From Nannocystaceae bacterium (lineage in GTDB: Bacteria; Myxococcota_A; Polyangia; Nannocystales; Nannocystaceae), in NCBI GenBank assembly GCA_016763875.1, contig JAESSZ010000911.1, positions 1-15,569 on the forward strand: a stretch of 15,569 nt of DNA. Direction: 5' to 3'. The stretch's first letter is position 1, and each line of letters starts with the position of its first letter. Made by a program: the position numbers and the translations under genes. A model generated the notes under the pieces. It saw only the letters and a list, made by a program, of their open reading frames with translations, did no database searches and was not told the DNA's origin. Positions 8,240 to 15,240 of the stretch are shown here, piece after piece.

Positions 8240-8863
8240 ATGACACTGACGAATAGAGCAACGGACTGGCTTGCCACCCTCAGCCGGGAATCGCCGCTTC
8301 CAACCAAAACGGTGGAGCAGCTCCTCCTGGACGGCGGGCATACCCCGCATCCGATGTGGCTGGAGTTTCACGACAACTACGCCGGCTACGCTGAGGAGAT
8401 CGGCCCCGGCGACGTTGCGTTCTGGGGACTCGCGCGAGCGGAAGATGCGAAGCCCTCACCGAACTGGTTCGACCCCAACACGGTCTACGTGGTGCCACCC
8501 ACCCGCCGCCTCCCCGAGGCGATCCGTTGCGCGGACGCGCATCCCGTGCACGACTACGCGCTCGGCTGCGATGGGGGGTTCCGCGGGATTGGTGGACCCG
8601 CCGAAACGTTCGACATGAAGTTGGAGCGCCACGGAGTCAAGATGGAGTTCTACGCGCGGGGCAAGGTGGATCGGACACTCATTACGCACAAGAGCGACGA
8701 GCCGGAGCATCAGCAGCTTCTACAAGACATGGCGCCATCGCTCGTCGTCGAGGCTTCGGGTGCGAGCGCAAAATTCTACCTCGAATCAAGACGCCTGCTG
8801 CAGTTCAACCCGTACATCAAGCAACTCGTCCTGTACGAGATCGACCCGCAGAACCCTACATGA
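8240..8863 (+). CDS. Candidate immunity protein 1 for the RHS deaminase toxin
   Basis: A 207-residue soluble protein, with no signal peptide or membrane segment, encoded 19 bp after the toxin stop on the same strand. This is the position expected of a cognate immunity gene that protects the producer and its kin. It aligns without gaps to the next gene, with about 55% identity by hand count (113 of 207). Conserved blocks include PTxxVEQ, LEFHDxYAGY, PGDVAFWGL, LPExIxCADAHPVHDY, GIGGPAExFDxKLERHG, MEFYxR and VLYEIDP. I do not recognise the family. The early pattern of a proline-initiated helix followed by a YAGY-like segment is vaguely like SMI1/KNR4 (SUKH) immunity proteins, but this is weak. 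ATG 8240 was preferred over TTG 8228; neither has a clear Shine-Dalgarno, so translation may depend on coupling to the toxin gene. Confidence 0.8.
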   Translation: MTLTNRATDWLATLSRESPLPTKTVEQLLLDGGHTPHPMWLEFHDNYAGYAEEIGPGDVAFWGLARAEDAKPSPNWFDPNTVYVVPPTRRLPEAIRCADAHPVHDYALGCDGGFRGIGGPAETFDMKLERHGVKMEFYARGKVDRTLITHKSDEPEHQQLLQDMAPSLVVEASGASAKFYLESRRLLQFNPYIKQLVLYEIDPQNPT

Positions 8864-8894
8864 CATCGGACGGTGCTTCGGGACCGCGTCCATC

Positions 8895-9518
8895 ATGGGC
8901 CTGACGAAATATGGAAAGAACTTCCTCGCAACGCTGCGGCGGGACACCCCTGTTCCCACCGCGGTCGTCGAGCAGCGCATTCGCGACGCCGGACACCCTG
9001 CGCATCCGGTTTGGTTGGAGTTTCACGACGCCTACGCGGGGTACATCGAAGAACTCGCGCCTGGCGACGTGGCTTTTTGGGGCCTGTCGCACGCCGCAGA
9101 CCGCGATCCGCCACCAATCTGGGTGAACGCCGACGAAGTGTTCATCACGCCAGCGGACGGACGGCTGCCGGAAGGAATCGGCTGTGCTGACGCGCATCCA
9201 GTGCACGACTACGAGTTGCTCGCCAACGGTCACTTTCTGGGGATCGGCGGGCCTGCAGAGTCGTTCGATCGAAAGCTTGAGCGCCACGGCCTCATGATGG
9301 AGTTCTACTCGCGTGGCAACTGGAAACAGACCCTGCTCGACCGCGATCTGACCAAGCCGGAAGTCGTTGATCTCATCGAGGAGATGAAGGCGAGCTTCAT
9401 CCCGGAACCGTCAGACAAACACGCGCAGTACTACCTCGAACCGAAGCGACTGCTTCGGGTCGCCCCGCTCATCAAGAAGGTCGTCCTATACGAGATCGAC
9501 CCGTCGAGCCCGGCATGA
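8895..9518 (+). CDS. Candidate immunity protein 2 (tandem paralogue)
   Basis: A 207-residue protein, exactly the same length as its upstream neighbour and co-linear with it at about 55% identity, so the pair arose by duplication. The most conserved parts are WLEFHDAYAGY, GDVAFWGL, CADAHPVHDY, FLGIGGPAESFDRKLERHG and VVLYEIDP. The most diverged parts are residues about 70-90 and 140-180. Such a pattern fits a shared fold with changed toxin-contacting surfaces. It lies 31 bp after the first copy on the same strand and its stop is 4 bp from that of the convergent LysR gene, so it closes the toxin operon. It may protect against a different toxin variant, or against the same one. ATG 8895 is the first start compatible with the alignment. 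The family is not recognised; immunity function is inferred from position. Confidence 0.78.
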   Translation: MGLTKYGKNFLATLRRDTPVPTAVVEQRIRDAGHPAHPVWLEFHDAYAGYIEELAPGDVAFWGLSHAADRDPPPIWVNADEVFITPADGRLPEGIGCADAHPVHDYELLANGHFLGIGGPAESFDRKLERHGLMMEFYSRGNWKQTLLDRDLTKPEVVDLIEEMKASFIPEPSDKHAQYYLEPKRLLRVAPLIKKVVLYEIDPSSPA

Positions 9519-9522
9519 CCCA

Positions 9523-10530
9523 TCAATCGCCGGCCACGCCGCGGGGTCCACAGCAAGCGACACCCTCGCAGTCTTTTCTGTCGAACGACAGCGTGAGGCG
9601 AGCGGTGACTTCGCGGAGCCAGCGATTGGACGGGTCCTCTTCGTAGCGCTCGTGCCAGCTCATAACCAAATCGGTGGACATGCGCAGCGCCTCGGGCAGG
9701 GGCACCACCACGAGCGGGACCAACTCACAGAAATGGTGGGCAATCCGCTCAGGAACCACAGCCACCAGATCGGAGCTCGCCACGGCAAAGGGAGCTGCCA
9801 TGAAGTGCGAGACGCGCGCCGCGATATCGAGTTCGACACCAACCTCTCGGGCGCGAACCTCAATCGAGTCGGCGTACGGGAACGAGGCCCCGATGATCAC
9901 GTGCCGCAACGCGAGGAAGGCATCGAGGGTAAAGGCTTGCTCAGCCGCGGGATGGCCCTGTCGAAGCAAACAAACGCTCTGGTCGGTGCTGACGATCTGG
10001 GTGCGAAGTCCGGGAAGCCGAGTCGCGAAACGAGCCTCGAGGTCGTGTCCGATCACGAGATCGATGGTGCCTTCCTGCAAACACGCGGGCGTCGTCGCGT
10101 CGATGGGTCGAGAGTCCAACTGAATCCCCGGAGCCTCCAGCGAAATGACCCTGAGCATGGGAGGCAGGCCCAGCACTTCGACCACGTCTTTGCTCGCAAT
10201 GACGAATGTGCGGGTGGCAGTGCTTGGGTCAAATCCCTGCTCTCCACGGAGCGCCCGCCCTAGTTCGGACAGCGCGCGCCGTACTGGGGCCCGAAGTTGC
10301 TCCGCACGCGGTGTCGCCACCATGCCGCCCTTACCCGCCACGAGCAGGGAGTCATCAAACGTCTCCCTGAGGCGACGAAGTTGGTGGCTCATTGCGGATT
10401 GGCTAAGGCCCAGCTGCCGCGCCGCCGCGCTCACGCTGCGAAGTTCCAGCAGCACATCCAAGCCCACGAGGAGATTGAGGTCGACTTGGCTCAAATGAGA
10501 GTCGTGCATAGGCAGATGGCCGATATTCAT
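9523..10530 (-). CDS. LysR-family transcriptional regulator (NodD/NahR-like group)
   Basis: A 335-residue DNA-binding regulator. The N-terminus begins VDLNLLVGLDVLLELRSVSA and continues with AARQLGLSQSAMSHQLRRL, a winged helix-turn-helix at about residues 31-60. The DLNLL...AMSHQLRRLRETFDDSLLV wording is typical of the NodD/NahR/PcpR-like branch of LysR proteins, which sense aromatic or similar small molecules. Residues about 105-310 form the effector-binding domain. The tail (DRKDCEGVACCGPRGVAGD) is Cys/Gly-rich and looks like an unconserved extension. It is divergent from the heme/copper monooxygenase gene across 51 bp, the classic arrangement in which a LysR protein controls its neighbour. 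The first ATG (10530) and the eighth codon (ATG, 10509) are both possible starts. A TATTCT at 10540-10535 on this strand, if a -10 box, would favour 10509. Confidence 0.92.
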   Translation of the reverse strand: MNIGHLPMHDSHLSQVDLNLLVGLDVLLELRSVSAAARQLGLSQSAMSHQLRRLRETFDDSLLVAGKGGMVATPRAEQLRAPVRRALSELGRALRGEQGFDPSTATRTFVIASKDVVEVLGLPPMLRVISLEAPGIQLDSRPIDATTPACLQEGTIDLVIGHDLEARFATRLPGLRTQIVSTDQSVCLLRQGHPAAEQAFTLDAFLALRHVIIGASFPYADSIEVRAREVGVELDIAARVSHFMAAPFAVASSDLVAVVPERIAHHFCELVPLVVVPLPEALRMSTDLVMSWHERYEEDPSNRWLREVTARLTLSFDRKDCEGVACCGPRGVAGD

Positions 10531-10581
10531 TTGAAGAATACCATCGATAAGGCATGTTTCGTGACGCTGGGACCCCGACCG
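10531..10581. promoter_or_regulatory. Divergent promoter/operator region between the LysR gene and the copper monooxygenase gene
   Basis: Fifty-one bases separate the two divergent starts, and the region is more AT-rich than its surroundings. An imperfect dyad around ATCGAT (ATACC...GGCAT, 10538-10555) resembles the palindromic AT-N-AT boxes bound by LysR regulators. On the minus strand TATTCT (10540-10535) could be a -10 box for the regulator; on the plus strand TTGAAG (10531-10536) could be a -35 box. All are weak matches. The functional role is inferred from the divergent layout. Confidence 0.4.
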
Positions 10582-11985
10582 ATGAACCGAAACCGAGTTT
10601 CCGAACCCACGAGACCCTCTATCCGCCGTTCAGCGAGCCTCGGCCTCGCAGGGTTGCTTGCGCTGTCAGCCTGCGGCGATAGCGCGGATCCGGAGACTGG
10701 CGCCACCGACGGCGAGGCCAGCGGCGAGACCGATGCCGAGACCAATGGGGCTCGCCAGGTCTCGTACTACGAGCACGTGCGCCCGCTGTTGAGCGAGCAC
10801 TGCGTCTCATGCCACAGCGACGGATCGATAGCGCCGTTCCGTCTCGACACCTACCAAGAGGTGGCGGCGCTCGGGCCCGCAATTGCCGCGGTCATCGAAG
10901 CACGAACAATGCCGCCGTTTGGTGTTCGCGCGGACGGCAGCTGCCGCGACTGGGCCGACCCGCGCTGGTTGGGCGACGACGACATCGCCACCATCGCGCA
11001 ATGGGTTGAGGAGGGAACCATGGAGGGCGACCCGACGATCGAAGCGCCGCTCGTGCCCCAACTTCCCACGCTTGAGGGCGACGGTATCGAGCGCGTCGCC
11101 TTGCCCAACTACACGCCGCACGCCTCGCCCGAAGCGGGATTCGAACTCGACGATTATCAGTGTTTTCTGGTCGAGTTCGACGGTGACGAAGATCGGTACC
11201 TCACCGGATTCGACGTCGAGGCCGGCAACGACAAACTCGTCCACCACGTGCTTGGTTTTCGTGTCGATCCGGCGTTTCTCGGTAACGGCGAGACCCTCGA
11301 AAAACTCGACGCGCTCGAGGCCGGGCCGGGCTGGGACTGCTATGGCGCCGCTGGCGAGGGAGTCTTGCCGCAAGGCGTGCCTGTCACTTGGGCACCCGGG
11401 CAAGGTGCCGTCCACTACCCCGACGGCGTTGGGGTCCGTTTCTCCCCTGGCGACGTGATGGTCGTTCAGATGCACTACAACCTGCTCGATTCACAGGGCA
11501 TGGACCAGACCAGCATCAATCTGCAGTGGGCAGACGAAGTGGAGCGCGAGGGATTTCAGATCTTGTGGGACCCGTTCCTCTTTAGCTCGATCGGTGGTGG
11601 TGGTGGTGAGACGCTTGAGGCAGGGGCGGCTAGCGTCCAGTACGCTTGGAACGCATCGTTCGAAAGCATGCTCTCGCTGGATGGCCTCGCGTTCGACTCG
11701 ATCGATATCCTCGGGCTCATTCCGCACATGCATTCTCGTGGCCGCTCGATGGACATCAACATCGACCGCGGTGACACGATGGCCTGCGCCGCCGACGTCG
11801 ACCGCTACGACTACAACTGGCAGCGAACCTACTTCTACGAGGACCCCATCACCGTCGGTATGGGCGACAGGCTCGACGTCGTGTGCGACTTCGATACCAC
11901 CGGGATCGACGCGCCCGTGGCGGCGGGCTTTGGAACCCAGGACGAGATGTGCCTCGTGGGCATCTTCTTCGCCCCAAGCGAGTAA
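10582..11985 (+). CDS. Lipoprotein with c-type heme motif and PHM/DBH-like copper monooxygenase domain
   Basis: A 467-residue exported lipoprotein. The signal peptide ends in LALSAC (lipid-modified C31), followed by an acidic Gly/Thr-rich linker (GATDGEASGETDAETNG) typical of Nannocystaceae. C74-VS-C77-H78 is a c-type heme site, in a small cytochrome-like segment that reaches about residue 145 (EARTMPPFGV, LGDDDIATIAQWVEEG). The rest follows the copper type II ascorbate-dependent monooxygenase fold. H221-H222 (LVHHVLGF) and H298 (QMHYN) match the first copper site, and H382-x-H384 (PHMHSRG) with M456 (DEMC) match the second. The spacing between these residues is close to that of peptidylglycine hydroxylating monooxygenase. 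It should hydroxylate a small molecule or peptide outside the cytoplasm, with the heme possibly delivering electrons. The substrate is unknown. ATG 10582 was chosen because the signal peptide follows; a longer in-frame ORF from 10297 only overlaps the LysR gene. Confidence 0.85.
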   Translation: MNRNRVSEPTRPSIRRSASLGLAGLLALSACGDSADPETGATDGEASGETDAETNGARQVSYYEHVRPLLSEHCVSCHSDGSIAPFRLDTYQEVAALGPAIAAVIEARTMPPFGVRADGSCRDWADPRWLGDDDIATIAQWVEEGTMEGDPTIEAPLVPQLPTLEGDGIERVALPNYTPHASPEAGFELDDYQCFLVEFDGDEDRYLTGFDVEAGNDKLVHHVLGFRVDPAFLGNGETLEKLDALEAGPGWDCYGAAGEGVLPQGVPVTWAPGQGAVHYPDGVGVRFSPGDVMVVQMHYNLLDSQGMDQTSINLQWADEVEREGFQILWDPFLFSSIGGGGGETLEAGAASVQYAWNASFESMLSLDGLAFDSIDILGLIPHMHSRGRSMDINIDRGDTMACAADVDRYDYNWQRTYFYEDPITVGMGDRLDVVCDFDTTGIDAPVAAGFGTQDEMCLVGIFFAPSE

Positions 11986-12130
11986 ACTCGAGACGCCCGG
12001 TTTGCGTAATCGCGCACCAATCCGAGATCCGAGCGATCACCGCGGAGCGTAAACTCGCAAACGCCGGGCAAATCGGAGGATCCTTTCCTGCGCACACTGG
12101 TATACATTGTCGCCAAGGCGAGGAACCATC
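11986..12130 (+). promoter_or_regulatory. Intergenic region with a direct repeat, -10-like box and ribosome-binding site
   Basis: No gene is seen here. GTAAACTCG occurs at 11982-11990 (overlapping the previous stop codon) and again at 12049-12057. Both copies are followed by similar GC-rich text (GACGCCCGG and AAACGCCGGG), giving a degenerate direct repeat of about 18 bases. TATACA at 12101-12106 is a possible -10 box, and GAGGA at 12120-12124 lies 6 nt before the GTG start at 12131, a good Shine-Dalgarno that fixes the start of the next gene. A weak stem (GGTTTGCG-TAAT-CGCGCACC, with one mismatch) has no T-tract, so it is not a convincing terminator. Confidence 0.4.
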
Positions 12131-13984
12131 GTGAATTCACGTAGCTTATTTTTCATTGGCTCAGTCGCACTCGCGGCGAGCTCGGTAGCCACGACAGCCC
12201 AAGCGGACACCGTTCTCCGCTTTTCGGAGACCACGGGCGGCGGCATCGTATCGGCCGGAAACTCCCTTGGATTGGCCAAGCAGCTGGACGCCAATGGCCC
12301 TGGTACCGAGGACTCGATCGGCACCTTCATGTCGCTGATCGACGGCGAGGTCGACAACGCGCCGCTCAACGGTCTCAACCCCTGGGGCGAGGGCACCACA
12401 TTCGATTGGACCCTCAACGGCTCCGAAGCCGAGTTGATTCTCCCGGAGGACGCCGAAGTTCTCTACGCAGAACTCGTGTGGGCGGGCAGCTGGGCCTACG
12501 GCTCGGAAGACGTCTCAGCGAACCTCAACGACGCTGTCGTCCTCAGCGTTGAAGGTGACTCCACCGCGGCCGCACCCGACGCCGCGACCGCGGTCACGAT
12601 CCAAGAGTTCTCGATGGGCGGATTCGCGATCAACTACTACCTGCGATCGGCCGACGTCACCGAGTTCGTCGCGGCCAATCTCGGCACGTTCTACGCCGTC
12701 GAAGGCGTGCCTGCAACGCAGGACTCGCTCATCGATGAGGTCAACGCGGCGGGCTGGTCGCTCATCGTCGTGTACCGCGACTCCTCGGAGCCGATTCGTA
12801 ACCTCACCGTGTTCGTTGGTGGCGAGTTCGTCGACGAGAACACCGTGGTCGACTACGAAGTCAGCGGATTTTGCACGCCTCCATCGGGCGCCTTCGACGG
12901 CTACGTCACCCTCAGTGCGGTCGAAGGTGACGCGGACCGCGGCGGCGACTCACTCACGATCGCCGAAGACGCGGGCGGCCCCTTCGTGCCACTGGTGGGG
13001 CCCAACAACCCAGAGACGAACTTTTTCTGTTCGCAGATCAACGACTACAACGGTGTTCTCGATACGTCGGGGACCTTCGGTGACGACAACCACGATGCTT
13101 CCGGCGTGCAGAACGTCGTCGGCGGTCGACAAGGCTGGGACGTGACCACGGTGCAGTTGAGCTCCGAAACCGGTCACTTGGTGACCGGGCAGACGTCGGC
13201 AATCTTGCGCGCCGAGACGGTCGGCGACTCGTTTCTGCCGACCGCCGCCGGCCTCGCCATCGAGGTCAACGCGCCCGACTTCACCAACGTCAGCGCCGAC
13301 GTGATGCCCGGCTTGCTTGCCATCGACGACACCGCGACCGCGGTCGTCAGCATGCAAAACGTCGGTCTCGTGGACGCGACGGGTTTGGTGTTCACCGCCG
13401 AGCTTCCCGCGGGACTCGACCTCGACTCGTTCTCGATCAACGGCAATGCGGGCGATATCAACGGTAACGCCGTGAGCGCGGCCGACCTGACGTCGGGTGT
13501 TGATCTCGGCGACGTGGTGATCGGCGTCTCGATGGACATCGAGTTCGTTGTGCGCGCTACGGGCGCTCCTGCGGGTGGCGCCACCGACTGGGTGATCTCT
13601 CCAGCGTGGACGTACGACTACATCAGCTGCGTCGGGGAGGACCCCTTGACCGAGCCGCTCGCCACCGCGACCCTCAACATCGACTTCGACGCACCCGCGG
13701 TCGGCACCACCGGTGGTGGCGAAGGCGAAGAGGACGGCTTGGACGAGACCGCTGAAGACGACTCCGCCTCGGCCGAGCAGGGCGGCGAAGACGATGACGC
13801 TTCGGCCAGCGCGGACGGCAGCAGCGGCGACGCCGGTGACGGAACGAGCAGCATCGGCTCGGCCAGCGCAGGCATGGCTGGCGGCGACGATGATGGCTGC
13901 GGTTGCCGCAGCGGCAAGCCCACGCCCGCGTGGATGCTCATGCTCCTGACCTTCGTGGGTTTGGTACGGCGCCGCCGCAGCTAA
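12131..13984 (+). CDS. Secreted surface protein with DUF11-like domain and MYXO-CTERM sorting tail
   Basis: A 617-residue exported protein. The signal peptide is MNSRSLFFIGSVALAASSVA followed by TTAQA, with cleavage expected after A25. Residues about 30-370 form a beta-rich domain with LYAELVWAGSW, GWSLIVVYRDSSEPIRNLTV and TVQLSSETGHLVTGQTSAI, similar in style to myxobacterial adhesin-like proteins. Residues about 375-480 (TAVVSMQNVGLVDATGLVFT, ELPAGLDLDSFSINGNAGD) fit a DUF11/CARDB-like Ig fold. A long acidic Gly/Ser/Glu/Asp-rich stretch leads to GCGCRSGKPTPAWMLMLLTF and the final RRRRS. This is the Cys motif, membrane helix and Arg tail of a MYXO-CTERM signal (C590, C592), so the protein is probably cleaved and anchored at the outer surface. 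GTG 12131 is supported by GAGGA 6 nt upstream and gives a standard signal peptide; an earlier in-frame start at 12107 would add eight residues. The specific role is unknown. Confidence 0.85.
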   Translation: MNSRSLFFIGSVALAASSVATTAQADTVLRFSETTGGGIVSAGNSLGLAKQLDANGPGTEDSIGTFMSLIDGEVDNAPLNGLNPWGEGTTFDWTLNGSEAELILPEDAEVLYAELVWAGSWAYGSEDVSANLNDAVVLSVEGDSTAAAPDAATAVTIQEFSMGGFAINYYLRSADVTEFVAANLGTFYAVEGVPATQDSLIDEVNAAGWSLIVVYRDSSEPIRNLTVFVGGEFVDENTVVDYEVSGFCTPPSGAFDGYVTLSAVEGDADRGGDSLTIAEDAGGPFVPLVGPNNPETNFFCSQINDYNGVLDTSGTFGDDNHDASGVQNVVGGRQGWDVTTVQLSSETGHLVTGQTSAILRAETVGDSFLPTAAGLAIEVNAPDFTNVSADVMPGLLAIDDTATAVVSMQNVGLVDATGLVFTAELPAGLDLDSFSINGNAGDINGNAVSAADLTSGVDLGDVVIGVSMDIEFVVRATGAPAGGATDWVISPAWTYDYISCVGEDPLTEPLATATLNIDFDAPAVGTTGGGEGEEDGLDETAEDDSASAEQGGEDDDASASADGSSGDAGDGTSSIGSASAGMAGGDDDGCGCRSGKPTPAWMLMLLTFVGLVRRRRS

Positions 13985-14009
13985 CCCACCGGTAGCGTCC
14001 AGACAACGA

Positions 14010-14042
14010 CCCCGTGGTCTCGCACTGTTGCGGGCTACGGGG
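14010..14042. terminator. Hairpin between convergent genes, possible bidirectional terminator
   Basis: CCCCGTGGTC, a bulged T, CGC, the loop ACTGTT, then GCGGGCTACGGGG can form a stem of about 13 base pairs, including two G-T wobbles, with one bulge. It lies between the MYXO-CTERM gene and the YcaQ-like gene, and its right arm overlaps the latter's TAG (14035-14037). On the plus strand it is followed by TTACTCGTTTT, a modest T-rich tail. The minus-strand side has no T-tract, so termination in that direction is less sure. Confidence 0.5.
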
Positions 14043-15231
14043 TTACTCGTTTTAGCGCCGCCGCCAGATTGCCTCGTCGTTCGATCTTCAGTGCATCAGC
14101 GCCGACGAAGTCCGCCAGCCGCAGCAATGCTCCGTGTGCGGGCTCAGCTACAGATCCTGCGTCGATACCCGGCTCGACATACGACGCCTTGACGTGCAGC
14201 AGTCGCTCGCCGCGAAGTGTCTTGAGGTCGAACCGGCCGACCAGCCTGCCATCGTGCAAGAAAGGCAGCACGTAGTAGCCGTGTTTGCGCTGCGCGGCGG
14301 GGGTGTAGATCACGATTCGGTAGTGAAAGTCAAAAAGTCGCAACGCTCGCTCGCGAAACCAAACCACCGGATCGAACGGTGACAGCAGCGCGGAGTTGCG
14401 GCACAGACGTGGCAGCCTTGCCTTGGGATGACGGAAGGCCGGCTTGCGCCACCCCTGGACGGTCGTCGCCACGAGTCTCCCGTCCTCCACCAACTCAGGC
14501 AGCAGCGTCTTGCTCTCGCGCTTGGGCAGGCGGAAGTAGTCGACCAGATCATCGGCCGTACCGACGCCATGCGCCGCGGCGGACCGCACGAGCAGCTCTT
14601 TGAGCGCATCGTTCTCGGAAGGCGTCGGCAGTTGCCGGATCTCCGCGGGTACGATCCGCTCCAACAGGTCAAAGCGCTTCTCGAAGTTGCCAACCCGCCG
14701 GATTCCAACGTGGCCAGTCCGGAACAACCAGTCCAGCGCCACCTGCCCCGCGGATCGACTCCCCCACCACTCACCAGAGTTGGGCCTCGGATCGCTGAGT
14801 TCGGACGCAAGCAGCGGCCCGCGTGCCACGACCTCATCGAGGACGGCCTGCACGTACTTGGGTTCCTCGCGAGCAAGTTTGACTAGGCCTTTCCAGGCCT
14901 GCCCACTGCGTGAGCGCGCCTTGTGCCAACGCAGCCAGGGCTCGGTCTGCACGGGCATCAACGACGCCTCGTGACTCCAGGCTTCGAACCACGCATCGTC
15001 GACGTAGGCTATCTCGTCGAGCAACTGCGATCGGTAGCTACCAAGTCTGGAGAACAGCGGCATGTACTGCGTACGCATGACCACTGGGACAGAGTCGAGT
15101 TGCAGCAACTGCAGGCGACGCATCGTACGGAGCAGATGCCGACGATCGATCCTCCCCGACGGACGGTCGCCCGTGAGCCCCTGCGCAGCCAAAGCGATGC
15201 GCCGCGCCTGCTCTATCGATAACGAGCCCAA
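14035..15231 (-). CDS. ycaQ: YcaQ/AlkX-type DNA glycosylase (winged-helix HTH_42 family)
   Basis: A 398-residue protein of the COG3214/HTH_42 family, three tandem winged-helix domains that form a DNA glycosylase. These enzymes remove bulky alkylated bases and unhook interstrand crosslinks; the AlkZ branch protects antibiotic producers from their own DNA-damaging compound. The catalytic motif is Q44-L45-D46 (LQLLQLDSVPVV), the QxD form found in E. coli YcaQ/AlkX rather than the QxQ form of AlkZ. Other family marks are EAWSHEASLMP near 83-93, GRLVATTVQGW, LLSPFDPVVWFRERALRLFD, KHGYYVLPFLHDGRLVGRFD and LLRLADFVGAD. The length is normal for the family. It follows the XdhC-like gene by 9 bp in the same frame, so the two are probably co-transcribed. 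The start is TTG 15231; there is no ATG, and AGGA is about 13 nt upstream, so the start is not certain. Confidence 0.88.
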   Translation of the reverse strand: MGSLSIEQARRIALAAQGLTGDRPSGRIDRRHLLRTMRRLQLLQLDSVPVVMRTQYMPLFSRLGSYRSQLLDEIAYVDDAWFEAWSHEASLMPVQTEPWLRWHKARSRSGQAWKGLVKLAREEPKYVQAVLDEVVARGPLLASELSDPRPNSGEWWGSRSAGQVALDWLFRTGHVGIRRVGNFEKRFDLLERIVPAEIRQLPTPSENDALKELLVRSAAAHGVGTADDLVDYFRLPKRESKTLLPELVEDGRLVATTVQGWRKPAFRHPKARLPRLCRNSALLSPFDPVVWFRERALRLFDFHYRIVIYTPAAQRKHGYYVLPFLHDGRLVGRFDLKTLRGERLLHVKASYVEPGIDAGSVAEPAHGALLRLADFVGADALKIERRGNLAAALKRVTP

Positions 15232-15240
15232 CGCGAATCG

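Noticed and set aside
10297..10581. N-terminal extension of the copper monooxygenase ORF
   Set aside because: It overlaps the divergent LysR gene's helix-turn-helix region; starting at 10582 places a proper lipoprotein signal peptide at the N-terminus.
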